From NCBI RefSeq assembly GCF_900115205.1, contig NZ_FOYQ01000001.1, positions 1,267,240 through 1,331,239 of the forward strand: a stretch of DNA of 64,000 nucleotides, in the 5' to 3' direction. The DNA is from Robiginitalea myxolifaciens. Its GTDB lineage: Bacteria; Bacteroidota; Bacteroidia; Flavobacteriales; Flavobacteriaceae. A model generated the notes under the pieces. The model was not told the DNA's origin. It saw nothing but the letters and a program-made list of their open reading frames with translations, and searched no databases. Of the stretch, positions 9,559 through 18,196 are shown one piece after another. The stretch's first letter is position 1; each line of letters begins with the position of its first letter. Made by a program: the position numbers and the translations under genes.

Positions 9559-10431
9559 TTAGTTGAAATCTACGTAGTTCAAAGGGTTTACCGGGGCTCC
9601 GTTCTTCCAGAGTTCAAAATGCAAATGTGGGCCGGTGGTTAATTCGCCGGTATTACCGACCGTGGCGATTACTTCCCCGGCCCGGACCAGATCGCCCTGC
9701 GATTTGGACAGGGAACCATTGTGCTTGTAAACAGTAAGCAGCTCTTCCCCGTGGTCGAGGATTATGACATATCCCGTGGCCGCAGTCCATTCCGCAAAAA
9801 TTACCATGCCGTTGGCTACCGCTTTTACCGGGGTGTCTTTTTCAGCTACCACATCAATAGCGCTGTGATTCTCATCGGGATCGAATCCCTGGGTAATGGT
9901 CCCGGTAAGCGGCGCAAACAATAACTGGCTCCCCCGACTTCCATCCGGCCTTTCGAACAAGTTATACTTATCTTCCAGGGCTACCTGCGCCCGGAGCACG
10001 CTGTCTTCGCGGATCGGGCTCAAGTCTATCTGTGAAGGATCCAGCTTAAAGGCTTCGAAGGTGGAATCGGGATTAATGGCGGCCGAAGTTACGTCGCCCC
10101 GCAAAACCATGCGGATATTGTCAATATACTTATTGGTATAGTTTAGAACAGTTACCAGGGAGTCGGTTTTGTAGGTCAGCTCTGTGGCCTGTCTTTTCAA
10201 GGCCGTCGAGGAATACCCGGGAATATATTCGCGCAAAGGGGTAAAAGCGATGAGCAGGGTAGTCAGGCCAATAAGGCCCACGGCAGCCAGGGATCCCGTA
10301 ACGAATACGTTCAGCCGGCTCAACTTAAAAGAGATCTTCTCTTCAAAGGTGTTTTCGTTGAGGATAACCAGGCGATACTTGTGTAAAAGCTTCCTTTTTA
10401 TTTCCTTCCTGCGCTTCTTCTTCTTGGCCAT
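9559..10431 (-). CDS. M23 (LytM-type) peptidoglycan endopeptidase, membrane-anchored
   Basis: 290 residues. A very basic N-terminus ([12 protein letters not shown]) precedes one membrane span at about 45-65, so the C-terminus should be periplasmic. The LytM metallopeptidase domain is complete: His189-xxx-Asp193 (HSAID), His237 in YKHN, and HLHFEL at 269-274 give the zinc ligands and catalytic His. It should cut peptide crosslinks in peptidoglycan. It is the first gene of the minus-strand run into the polysaccharide locus. A TAnnTTTG box lies 19 bases before its ATG. Confidence 0.9.
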   Translation of the reverse strand: MAKKKKRRKEIKRKLLHKYRLVILNENTFEEKISFKLSRLNVFVTGSLAAVGLIGLTTLLIAFTPLREYIPGYSSTALKRQATELTYKTDSLVTVLNYTNKYIDNIRMVLRGDVTSAAINPDSTFEAFKLDPSQIDLSPIREDSVLRAQVALEDKYNLFERPDGSRGSQLLFAPLTGTITQGFDPDENHSAIDVVAEKDTPVKAVANGMVIFAEWTAATGYVIILDHGEELLTVYKHNGSLSKSQGDLVRAGEVIATVGNTGELTTGPHLHFELWKNGAPVNPLNYVDFN

Positions 10432-10450
10432 TACAAATTATTTTAGCGTG

Positions 10451-10458
10451 CAAAACTA
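10451..10458 (-). promoter_or_regulatory. Bacteroidota -7 box upstream of the M23 gene
   Basis: Read on the minus strand the sequence is TAGTTTTG, an exact fit to TAnnTTTG, ending 19 bases before the ATG at 10431. I see no good TTG -33 element at the usual distance. It may drive the whole eleven-gene run down to the sulfotransferase. Confidence 0.5.
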
Positions 10459-10529
10459 CGACGCTCCAACCCGATGGTCTAAAATACGGCTTAAAGCACA
10501 ATATTTCCGTTACTATCTTGTTTTTTCAC

Positions 10530-10537
10530 TACCTTTA
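10530..10537 (+). promoter_or_regulatory. Probable -7 box upstream of tatA
   Basis: TACCTTTA fits TAnnTTTG at seven of eight positions (last base A). It ends 19 bases before the tatA ATG, the same distance seen for other boxes here. No convincing -33 element is visible. Confidence 0.35.
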
Positions 10538-10556
10538 CTCACTTAAAACTTGGAGC

Positions 10557-10739
10557 ATGCTTTCATTATCATATTTTCTCGCTATAGGCCCCTGGCAGAT
10601 TGTAATTGTTGTTCTGGTCGTATTATTACTTTTCGGAGGAAAGAAGATTCCGGAATTGATGCGCGGTCTGGGTAGTGGAATCAAAGAATTCAAAGACGCC
10701 TCCCGGGAAGACGAAAAACTAGACGAAAAAAAGGAGTAA
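10557..10739 (+). CDS. tatA: Sec-independent translocase subunit TatA/TatE
   Basis: 60 residues from the ATG at 10557. An upstream in-frame TTG at 10518 would add 13 residues that the family lacks, and GGAG lies five bases before the chosen ATG. An N-terminal membrane helix ([19 protein letters not shown]) is followed by the hinge [14 protein letters not shown] and an amphipathic helix, then an acidic-basic tail. This is the classic TatA layout. It forms the pore-like part of the twin-arginine system that exports folded proteins. No tatB or tatC is present in the window. Confidence 0.93.
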   Translation: MLSLSYFLAIGPWQIVIVVLVVLLLFGGKKIPELMRGLGSGIKEFKDASREDEKLDEKKE

Positions 10740-10760
10740 TAACTCCCTTAGAAAATATTG

Positions 10761-10784
10761 AAAGCGCCTTATGGCGCTTTTTTT
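10761..10784 (+). terminator. Rho-independent terminator after tatA
   Basis: An eight-base perfect stem (AAAGCGCC / GGCGCTTT) with a four-base loop TTAT runs into further Ts. It starts 22 bases after the tatA stop and separates tatA from the OmpA-family gene. Confidence 0.9.
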
Positions 10785-11000
10785 GTACCCAAAGGTATTA
10801 TTTGTCGACCCCCTTCCTGATGCCCTTGATATTCAGCGATTATCGACAACCGTCCTGCCACTAAAAATACATTCATCAGGCATTTATGCTGATTTTAGCC
10901 GCATTCACAACAAAAAGTTAGCCGCAGCTATCCAATCGCTTACTTTCGGAAAGTTATTATTTAGGTGTACTCCGTGGTCGCCTTAAAGCTTATCCAACAG

Positions 11001-13574
11001 ATGAATGCATCGAAACAATTAATCATTGGGCTCTGCTGCCTGCTCATGGCAGGTTCACTCTGGTCCCAGGACTATCCCGCGGCGACGTCGCGTCCGGCTA
11101 GCAGCCAGGCAACACCCGGTGATGGAGTTGATGGTTCTGGCACGAATGCCCGGGACGCATATCAGGCATTCCGCCAAAGGGCCAAGCGCTTCGATGTTGC
11201 TTCGCGATCCCTTGAATTGAATGGAGCCCTGGAGCCCGGATATTACCTGATAACCGGGGTTTTCTCAGATGGAAAAAACCTGAACCGCAATATTCGCAAC
11301 CTGAAACGTCAGGGATTACCAGCGGGAAGCTTTGTAAATCCTGAAAATGGCCTGAACTATGTTTATGCCGCTGCCTTTGACAATGATGAGGCTGCCCTGC
11401 AGGGGGCCATCTCTAAAATGGATGGAAAATATCAGGGCGATTCCTGGATTTTAATGATCGATAATCCAGCTATTAACTCAAGAATATCCGTTGCTGATCG
11501 CTTACCTGAAAGCAACACGGCTTCGTTGAATATCAAACCAGCCCCAAAAGCTCCGGAGACCTACAAAGCTCCCTGGAATACAGATTGGGATCTCGAGGAA
11601 ACCCCGGATTCCGAATTGGATTTTGGATTGCAGTCCGGCGCTGCCGATGATTACATTCAGAACACCGAACGTCCGGTCAATATGATAGTTCGCAAAGCGG
11701 ATGATCTCTTTGACAAAATGTGGTACGCAGAAGCTGCCAAGCTCTACGAAGCCGCCATTGAGCGCAATCCCGATATGAAATCGGCGGAAACCGTAAAGCG
11801 TCTGGCCGATTCCCATTACTACAATACCAACATGGAGCGTGCCTTTTATTGGTACGAGACCCTGTATAATATGCAGCGCGGCAATATGAGTGCCGAAAAC
11901 CTGTTCCGCTATGCGCATACCCTGAAGGGAACCGGTAAATACGGGAGAGCAAAACGCTTCATGCGGCTTTACGATAAGAAAAGTGCAGCTAGTGGATCCG
12001 GATCCCGCCGTGTTAGCATGGAACAACGGGAGACTATTTTAGATAACATCCTGAGCGGAGTAGAAGTCGCTGACGTTAAAAACCTGAATATCAATTCAAA
12101 ATATTCGGATTTTGCCCCCATGTTCTATGGGGAGGACCAGGTGGTTTTCGCCTCTTCGGTAGACTCTGCTTTTTTTCATACCCGTCGGTATAAATGGAAT
12201 AACCAGCCTTATCTGGACCTATATGTAGCCCGCCTGAACGAGTCTGCAGATGAACTGGAGGGTGCTGTTAAGTTTTCGAAGTCCCTGAACTCGAAATACC
12301 ACGAAGCAGCGGTGACCTTTTCCCCGGATGGGAATACCATCTATTTTACCCGTAATAATTACGGAAAGAAATTGCGTCGCGATAAGAACGGGGTCAATCA
12401 CCTCAAGCTCTATATGGCCACCAAAATGGGTAACGAGTGGAGTGATGCGGTAGAACTGCCCTTTAATGGGGAAGATTTCTCTACCGGACATCCAGCCCTG
12501 AGCCCGGATGGCAAACAACTTTATTTTGTTTCCGATATGCCCGGAAGTATTGGGGAAACGGACATTTTTGTAGTCGATGTCCTCGGAAATGGACAGTTTT
12601 CCGAACCCCGCAACCTCGGGCCGGAAATTAATACCCCCAGCAAAGAACTATTTCCTTTTATCAATGGTTCCAAGATGTACTTTTCTTCTGAAGGCCATGT
12701 GGGTCTCGGGGGACTGGACGTTTTTGAAGTAGCCTTTAATCCAGAGGAAGAAGGCTTTCTGGAAGTTCGCAATCTCGGGCAGCCAATCAATAGTAAAAAG
12801 GACGATTTCTCCTATATCGTTGATGAAGCTACCCAAAAAGGCTTTTTCGCATCCAATCGAATAGGAGGAAAAGGCGATGATGATTTATACTCTTTTCAGC
12901 GTCTGCTTCCTGAGGAAAAGAATGAGAATGCCATTGAAGGAGTTGTCCTGGATGTGGTAACCGGAGAAGTAATCCCCAACGCGCTGGTTTCTTTACTGGA
13001 CGAAAACAATATGAAATTACTGGAAGTGCGCTCCGACGAGAATGGGGAGTTTGTTTTCCAGGACCTGGAGACCAACACCCGTTACAATGTTCAGGTGGAA
13101 AGCGACGACCACATGATCAAAGCCGTTGACGTGGAAACCCGCGAAAATCAGCGGGTGGCGCTGGAAGTTCCCCTCGAAAAACTGGACGAACGAATTGCCG
13201 TCGAGGATGGTGTGCGCAAGCTGAAAGTAGACAATATCTACTTTGATTTCGACAAATTCTATATCCGCTCCGACGCTGCTTCCGAACTCGATAAGCTCGT
13301 AGGCGTGCTTGAAGAATATCCCAGCATGGTCATCGCGATCGAATCGCATACCGACTCTCGAGGACCTGCTGTTTACAACAAATATCTCTCACAACAGCGA
13401 GCCAGTGCAACGCGGGATTACCTGATCAAGCGTGGAATTGATCCTTCGAGAATCCAGCGTGCAGAAGGCTTTGGAGAAGAGCGACTGCTCAATGGTTGCG
13501 ATGGCAGTGTCAAATGTACCCGCGAACAACACCAGATGAATCGACGTTCGGAATTCATCATCGTGAACATGTAA
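11001..13574 (+). CDS. OmpA-family protein with SPOR-like, TPR, PD40 propeller and regulatory domains (PorE-like)
   Basis: 857 residues. The ATG at 11001 is chosen because it gives a good signal peptide (LIIGLCCLLMAGSLWSQ); the longer frame from 10965 adds 12 unlikely residues. In order: a SPOR-like module at about 80-155, TPR-like helices at about 225-320, a WD40/PD40-type propeller with several SPDG-like turns at about 355-630, a carboxypeptidase-regulatory-like beta domain at about 640-715, and an OmpA C-terminal peptidoglycan-binding domain with NIYFDFDKF, HTDSRG and NRRSEF. TPR-propeller-CRD-OmpA is the architecture of PorE from the type IX secretion system. This is probably one of several flavobacterial paralogues, anchoring outer-membrane gliding or secretion machinery to the wall. 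The SPOR-like module also occurs twice in the PorP/SprF fusion at 35169-37283. Confidence 0.88.
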   Translation: MNASKQLIIGLCCLLMAGSLWSQDYPAATSRPASSQATPGDGVDGSGTNARDAYQAFRQRAKRFDVASRSLELNGALEPGYYLITGVFSDGKNLNRNIRNLKRQGLPAGSFVNPENGLNYVYAAAFDNDEAALQGAISKMDGKYQGDSWILMIDNPAINSRISVADRLPESNTASLNIKPAPKAPETYKAPWNTDWDLEETPDSELDFGLQSGAADDYIQNTERPVNMIVRKADDLFDKMWYAEAAKLYEAAIERNPDMKSAETVKRLADSHYYNTNMERAFYWYETLYNMQRGNMSAENLFRYAHTLKGTGKYGRAKRFMRLYDKKSAASGSGSRRVSMEQRETILDNILSGVEVADVKNLNINSKYSDFAPMFYGEDQVVFASSVDSAFFHTRRYKWNNQPYLDLYVARLNESADELEGAVKFSKSLNSKYHEAAVTFSPDGNTIYFTRNNYGKKLRRDKNGVNHLKLYMATKMGNEWSDAVELPFNGEDFSTGHPALSPDGKQLYFVSDMPGSIGETDIFVVDVLGNGQFSEPRNLGPEINTPSKELFPFINGSKMYFSSEGHVGLGGLDVFEVAFNPEEEGFLEVRNLGQPINSKKDDFSYIVDEATQKGFFASNRIGGKGDDDLYSFQRLLPEEKNENAIEGVVLDVVTGEVIPNALVSLLDENNMKLLEVRSDENGEFVFQDLETNTRYNVQVESDDHMIKAVDVETRENQRVALEVPLEKLDERIAVEDGVRKLKVDNIYFDFDKFYIRSDAASELDKLVGVLEEYPSMVIAIESHTDSRGPAVYNKYLSQQRASATRDYLIKRGIDPSRIQRAEGFGEERLLNGCDGSVKCTREQHQMNRRSEFIIVNM

Positions 13575-13677
13575 TTGTCGTTCACAACGCGGGGAACCCA
13601 TTTGGCAACATTATCCTTCAAAATTATATGTAACTACCTGTTTTTGAGTTTATAACTATATAAAACTCATCCAAGCC

Positions 13678-13848
13678 ATGAAATCAGCAGAACAAATTAC
13701 TTTTCAATGGGAAGCTACCCTGAAAGGCATTCGTGCCTTCGTAATGCGATACGCGCATAAAGCCATCTTCTGGACCATGTTCCTGTCTTATTTGGTAGTG
13801 CTTTTTGCATTCCTCTACAAAGTAGCTACGGAATTTCCATTCTATTAA
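13678..13848 (+). CDS. Small single-span membrane protein (56 residues)
   Basis: An ATG at 13678 opens a 56-residue frame ending with TAA at 13848. A charged, amphipathic N-terminal half (residues 1-29) is followed by one membrane span at about 30-48 and a short FPFY end. I recognise no family. It stands about 100 bases after the OmpA-family gene and has no clear promoter box of its own. The opposite-strand frame over the same bases has no comparable design, so the plus frame is preferred. It may be a real small membrane protein; the evidence is frame, start and hydropathy only. Confidence 0.5.
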   Translation: MKSAEQITFQWEATLKGIRAFVMRYAHKAIFWTMFLSYLVVLFAFLYKVATEFPFY

Positions 13849-13918
13849 TCGCCAGGGAATCAATAGGCACAAGATTACCTTTTAACCGTTTTTTGGTCCT
13901 TTCAACCGATAATTCGGG

Positions 13919-13950
13919 TTTGTAGTAAAATTCTTCGGATTTTAGATTTG
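13919..13950 (+). promoter_or_regulatory. Bacteroidota promoter for the 50-residue ORF
   Basis: TTTG at 13919-13922, then 20 bases, then TAGATTTG at 13943-13950. Both elements match the Bacteroidota consensus exactly. The ATG follows 20 bases later at 13971. This strongly supports transcription of the small ORF. Confidence 0.75.
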
Positions 13951-13970
13951 TACCACCCAAATCTTAAGTT

Positions 13971-14123
13971 ATGGAGCCCTCTTTTTCCCAAGGAAACGGC
14001 AACAGTAAAGGCTGGTTTTCCCAGCTACTTCAACGAAATCACAGGACCCTGGCCTGGATTGGATTTGCTTTGTGGATTCTGACGATGTACGCTGTACTTT
14101 TCAGAATGACCGACTTATTCTAA
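13971..14123 (+). CDS. Small single-span membrane protein (50 residues)
   Basis: The ATG at 13971 gives 50 residues and a TAA at 14121-14123. The first 26 residues are polar and basic (QRNHR); residues 27-44 form one membrane span. A full-consensus promoter lies just upstream, so it is probably a real expressed gene. I recognise no family. It resembles the neighbouring 56-residue ORF in design (cytosolic N-terminus, single C-terminal span) but not in sequence. No terminator is seen before the convergent DUF4837 gene. Confidence 0.6.
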   Translation: MEPSFSQGNGNSKGWFSQLLQRNHRTLAWIGFALWILTMYAVLFRMTDLF

Positions 14124-14157
14124 GCAACCGCCACCCAATTCCCGAAACACTTTTGAA

Positions 14158-15150
14158 TTACTCCTGACCTTGAATCTTCAGGGTGCGCAGGATTGCCTCC
14201 AATTCAAACATATAATCGCGTTTGTTGGTTGCCGGCGCAAAGGTGAAACCTTCCAAAACCATTTTTCGATTACGCACGGTGTCGTTTACGATATACGTTA
14301 AAAAAGGTCCTGCCATAGGATAGTTAACCACCTCCCAGATTCCGCGTACTTCTACCGCTTTAAATCCATTCACTTCCGAAGCAAAAACGGCTGGAGCAAA
14401 GGCTTTTTCAGTGCCCATATAAGTGATCTTTCCGGGAACATCCGGACCAGGTACGTATAACCGGCCAATGGAATCGCGCATTCTCACAATATCCCGGACT
14501 AGGGTGGAATCGGACTGAAAGTAATCCGCAGGCATCTCATAAGCGATGATATTCATGCTGCCTTTTTGAATTTCCCGGTCGATCCAGACAAAATTGTCTT
14601 CTTGTTTGCCGACCTTGTAAACCGAAGGCAGTCGTAAGTTTACCCCATACTTCTCATCCAGGACGTTTTCCTTGCTTAAGGATCTGAGGAAGCGCTGCTG
14701 TGATTCTTGTAATTCCATCCTGCGGAATTCCTGCTTGATTCGCGCTGCGTGGGTGTCCAGTGTCTGGATCAGGGCTGAATCGGAATCCCCCTTGACTACA
14801 GCTACCTGTTGTGGCGCCGCATAGAGATCCTCCCTGATTTGCGCCCCGGTAACCGAATCCAGGTCTACGTAGAGTACCGCCCGACGGTATTGGGTTGTCC
14901 CCTGAAAAACGGAAGGGGGTAAATGTACCAGGTCAAAAGTGGGTTCGTCCCAGGTTAATCCAATGAGCGGGGCGGCAAAATGTTCGCGCACCTTATCCCC
15001 AACAGCCCCTTCCCAAAGACTATTGCTCATTACAACCGCCACAGAATTAATGGCGCCAATAGACTGGGGGTTATATTTCTTTTTGGGGCCATCTTCACAG
15101 GCTGCGAAAACCACGGCCAGAACAACAGCAAATACATGCTTCAACTTCAT
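14158..15150 (-). CDS. DUF4837-type lipoprotein
   Basis: 330 residues from the ATG at 15150; the frame is open 84 bases further but those residues do not form a signal. The start gives a clear lipoprotein signal, with AVVFAAC placing the lipidated Cys at residue 17. The body matches my memory of the Bacteroidota DUF4837 family (conserved SLWEGAVGD near the N-terminus and an EGFTFAP-like segment near the end), whose function is unknown. It follows the lytic transglycosylase gene by 11 bases, so the pair are probably cotranscribed and may work together in the envelope. Confidence 0.8.
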   Translation of the reverse strand: MKLKHVFAVVLAVVFAACEDGPKKKYNPQSIGAINSVAVVMSNSLWEGAVGDKVREHFAAPLIGLTWDEPTFDLVHLPPSVFQGTTQYRRAVLYVDLDSVTGAQIREDLYAAPQQVAVVKGDSDSALIQTLDTHAARIKQEFRRMELQESQQRFLRSLSKENVLDEKYGVNLRLPSVYKVGKQEDNFVWIDREIQKGSMNIIAYEMPADYFQSDSTLVRDIVRMRDSIGRLYVPGPDVPGKITYMGTEKAFAPAVFASEVNGFKAVEVRGIWEVVNYPMAGPFLTYIVNDTVRNRKMVLEGFTFAPATNKRDYMFELEAILRTLKIQGQE

Positions 15151-15161
15151 AATTTGGAATT

Positions 15162-16772
15162 TTACAGGGAATTGCAGTTGCATAGTTTTAAGCGCGTGCC
15201 AGGCATCAGGGTGTTCCCCCGTAGCCCATTCCACTCTTTAAGATTTTCGATGCTTACGCCAGGATATTGTTGTGAAATCGTCCAGAGCGAATCGCCTTTA
15301 CGAACAACATGGATCTTGGCGCCTCCTGCACTGGAGGAAGCCGTGGTGGTAGTTTCTTTGGAGCTGTTGGATGTGCTGGGCTTGGCTGTAGTTACTGGTT
15401 TTCTGGGATATATGGTCAATCGCTGACCTATACGAAGATTGTTTGAGCGTAATCCGTTCCATCGTTTGATCTGACTTACCCCTACCCCGTATCGCTCGGC
15501 TATCTTGCCCAGGTAATCCCCGCTGCGTACCCGATATCGGATGCGGTCTTCGGCCTGAACGAGTTCCGGCAGCGGCTTTTCCCGCTTGGCGAGTGCCTCC
15601 TTGGCCTCCTCATAGATTTTTGCCTCATTATTGACAAAACGGCCTATGGCATAAACCGGCAAACGCAGGGCATATTCCTTGCCTTTGACCTTCGGAATAA
15701 TATCCAGCTTGTAAGCCGGATTCAGGATCCGCAATTCAGGCACTGAAATTGCCGTTACCTTCGAAATCTGATCAAAGGTGAGTGTTTGCTTAATGTGGAT
15801 GGTGTCAGTCTCCAAATAAGGCCTTGGTGCCTCGGTTGGTCGTAACCCATGCTCTTCGGCGTAGTGAAAAATATAGTAGGTAGCCAGGAAAGCAGGTACA
15901 TACCCCGCTGTTTCCCTCGGCAGGTTTCTCCGGATATTCCAGTAATTGGTTTGACCGCCAGATCTTCGGATGGCTTTGTTAACATTGCCGGGGCCTGAAT
16001 TATACGCGGCGAGCGCCAAATCCCAGTCCCCGAATATCTCGTAGAGTTTCGATAAATACGCCGAGGCTGCAGCAGTAGCCAGCAAGGGATCGTTGCGTTC
16101 GTCTACGTAGCTGCTGACGCTCAGGCCGTACATTCTGCCTGTTCCGTACATAAACTGCCATAATCCGGTAGCGCCGACCCGGGATCTTGCTCTTGGATTC
16201 AAGGCCGATTCTACAATGGCCAGGTATTTCAGTTCGAGCGGTAGATCGTTCTTGGCCAGGGACTCTTCGAACAATGGGAAGTAAAACTGACTGGCAGATA
16301 GCATGCGCTCCATCAGGTCCCGCCTTTGCAGGAGGAAAGATTTGACAACCCTTTCCAGGGAAGGATTGTATTCCACTTCGAAAGGCGTAAGTGCATCCAT
16401 CTCGGCCAGCCTTTCCTTAAAAACTTCCGTATCCCACCCCTCAAGAGCATCCAGGGTACTGTCGGAAACCGCCTCCTGTACTACGGCATACATATCTCCA
16501 TAGCGGCTGGCAGCCTCGGTAAGCTCCTTCAGCCACAGGCTGTCATAGGTCGCAGCCAGGGGTAAATCCTTTAATTCGGAAGCTTCCGACTGTGCTGAGT
16601 CCAAGGAAGCCTGTCCCTCGAGGGCAACCCGGGTGTCGTCTGCGAGTTCAGGTTTCGAGGCCTCAACCACAACAGAATCCGTTAAAGATTGTTGCGATTC
16701 TTGTGCTTCATTTTCCTGTGCGCTCACCAGAGAGCAGCCCACGAGAAGCCAGATAGCTACTATTTGCTTCAT
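15162..16772 (-). CDS. Membrane-bound lytic transglycosylase, MltD-like, with two LysM domains
   Basis: 536 residues. The signal peptide ends near Ala18. A linker rich in Glu, Ser and Ala precedes the transglycosylase (SLT) domain: Glu188 in IVESALNP is the catalytic acid, GATGLWQFM and AAYNSGPGNV are the standard motifs. Two LysM peptidoglycan-binding modules follow at 412-456 and 487-531, joined by a Ser/Thr-rich linker. It cleaves glycan strands to 1,6-anhydro-muropeptides in the periplasm. The DUF4837 lipoprotein gene follows closely. Confidence 0.95.
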   Translation of the reverse strand: MKQIVAIWLLVGCSLVSAQENEAQESQQSLTDSVVVEASKPELADDTRVALEGQASLDSAQSEASELKDLPLAATYDSLWLKELTEAASRYGDMYAVVQEAVSDSTLDALEGWDTEVFKERLAEMDALTPFEVEYNPSLERVVKSFLLQRRDLMERMLSASQFYFPLFEESLAKNDLPLELKYLAIVESALNPRARSRVGATGLWQFMYGTGRMYGLSVSSYVDERNDPLLATAAASAYLSKLYEIFGDWDLALAAYNSGPGNVNKAIRRSGGQTNYWNIRRNLPRETAGYVPAFLATYYIFHYAEEHGLRPTEAPRPYLETDTIHIKQTLTFDQISKVTAISVPELRILNPAYKLDIIPKVKGKEYALRLPVYAIGRFVNNEAKIYEEAKEALAKREKPLPELVQAEDRIRYRVRSGDYLGKIAERYGVGVSQIKRWNGLRSNNLRIGQRLTIYPRKPVTTAKPSTSNSSKETTTTASSSAGGAKIHVVRKGDSLWTISQQYPGVSIENLKEWNGLRGNTLMPGTRLKLCNCNSL

Positions 16773-16907
16773 CTATTTTGGCGTGTTGAATGGAGTGGGG
16801 ACTAGCGAAAATCGCACTTTTTTACAGAAGTTTGAAAAAAACATTCTTAAAGTGCGCAAGACTGCCGTCTAGCTGAGGGAACCGGCCGCTCTGGGCTGTG
16901 AAAGGGA

Positions 16908-18095
16908 TTAGGACTGAATAGCCGCAATTCCGGGCAGGGTTTTGCCCTCCAGACTCTCGAGCATGGCTCCTCCTCCGGTAGAAACGTAACTCACCTGATC
17001 CTCAAAGCCAAACTGCTTAACCGCGGCAACAGAATCGCCACCGCCTACAAGGGAAAATGCGCCTTTTTCCGTGGCCTCTGCGATATAATTCCCAACGGCA
17101 ATGGTTCCTGAGGCGAAAGAAGGCATTTCGAAAACCCCAACCGGGCCATTCCACAAGATGGTGCGCGACTGGAGGATTACCTCCTTAAAATGAGCCAGGG
17201 TTTGTGGCCCTGCATCGAGGCCCTGCCATCCTTCCTGGATCTCATTTACGGCCATTACCTGAGTTTGGGCGGCATTATCAAAGGCATCCGCTGCCACTAC
17301 ATCTACCGGAATGTGAACCGCTACCCCCAATTCTTTAGCTTTTTTCAGGATATCCAGAGCTAAATCCATCTTGTCGTCCTCGCAGATGGAGTCGCCTACC
17401 TGGCCTCCCTGAGCTTTTACAAAGGTATACGTCATCCCGCCGCCGATGATCAGGTGGTCTACCTTGGCCAGAATGTTTTCAATTATGGTGATCTTGGAGC
17501 TTACTTTGGCACCTCCAAGTATGGCCAACACGGGTTTCTCTCCGGTTTCCATTACCTTTTCAATGGCCTCGATTTCTCGCGCCAGCAAGTACCCGAAACA
17601 CTTATTCTCGGGGAAGAACTCAGCAACTACAGTAGTTGAAGCGTGAGCGCGGTGGGCCGTACCAAAGGCATCATTCACATAGATGTCCCCCAAACGTGCT
17701 AAAGCCTCGGCAAAAGCCTTGTCGCCTGCTTCTTCTTCACTGTGGAATCTCAGGTTTTCGAGCAGTAGGATTTCGCCATTCTCAAGAGCAGCAACCGCTT
17801 CTTCGGCGGCTTCCCCCACACAATCCGGCACAAACTTTACCTGAACCCCGATAATATCTGAAACTGAGTCAATGATATGTTTGAGCGAAAGATCGTCGCT
17901 TGCCTTCCCCTTGGGCCTCCCCAGGTGGCTCATAAGTACGGCTCTGCCACCATCTTCCAGCACTTTGATGATCGATGGTTTGGCCGCCTCGATCCTGTTC
18001 GTATCGGTTACCTCAAAAGCGTCGTTGAGAGGAACATTAAAATCTACCCGGATTAGGGCTGTTTTGTTTTCAAAATTGAAATCGTCTATGGTCAT
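16908..18095 (-). CDS. pgk: Phosphoglycerate kinase
   Basis: 395 residues, normal length. It catalyses the ATP-forming step between 1,3-bisphosphoglycerate and 3-phosphoglycerate. RVDFNVPL at the N-terminus binds substrate, HLGRPKG follows, and GGGDSVAAV (from 351) with the later STGGGA forms the nucleotide-binding end. It is a single-gene unit transcribed divergently from holB. No good TAnnTTTG box was found in the 101 bases between them on the pgk side. Confidence 0.98.
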   Translation of the reverse strand: MTIDDFNFENKTALIRVDFNVPLNDAFEVTDTNRIEAAKPSIIKVLEDGGRAVLMSHLGRPKGKASDDLSLKHIIDSVSDIIGVQVKFVPDCVGEAAEEAVAALENGEILLLENLRFHSEEEAGDKAFAEALARLGDIYVNDAFGTAHRAHASTTVVAEFFPENKCFGYLLAREIEAIEKVMETGEKPVLAILGGAKVSSKITIIENILAKVDHLIIGGGMTYTFVKAQGGQVGDSICEDDKMDLALDILKKAKELGVAVHIPVDVVAADAFDNAAQTQVMAVNEIQEGWQGLDAGPQTLAHFKEVILQSRTILWNGPVGVFEMPSFASGTIAVGNYIAEATEKGAFSLVGGGDSVAAVKQFGFEDQVSYVSTGGGAMLESLEGKTLPGIAAIQS

Positions 18096-18184
18096 GATTC
18101 TCGCTGTAATGAAGGCCTAAAAATAAACAAAATAGGAATGCTCCGGACCCTATTTATCCCAACGGCAACCGCTGAGAAATATAT

Positions 18185-18192
18185 TACCTTTG
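18185..18192 (+). promoter_or_regulatory. -7 box immediately before holB
   Basis: TACCTTTG fits TAnnTTTG exactly but ends only four bases before the holB ATG. If used, the transcript would start at or next to the ATG and be leaderless. No TTG is visible at the -33 distance. Confidence 0.4.
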
Positions 18193-18196
18193 AGGC

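Noticed and set aside
10941-10948. TACTTTCG as a promoter for the OmpA-family gene
   Set aside because: One mismatch, no -33 element, and 52 bases from the ATG, unlike other boxes here.
13684-13872. Minus-strand 62-codon frame opposite the 56-residue ORF
   Set aside because: No signal, membrane pattern or promoter; the plus-strand frame has a sensible start and membrane span.
18113-18135. TATTTTG on the minus strand as a pgk promoter
   Set aside because: Only six of eight consensus positions match and the distance to the ATG is 32 bases.
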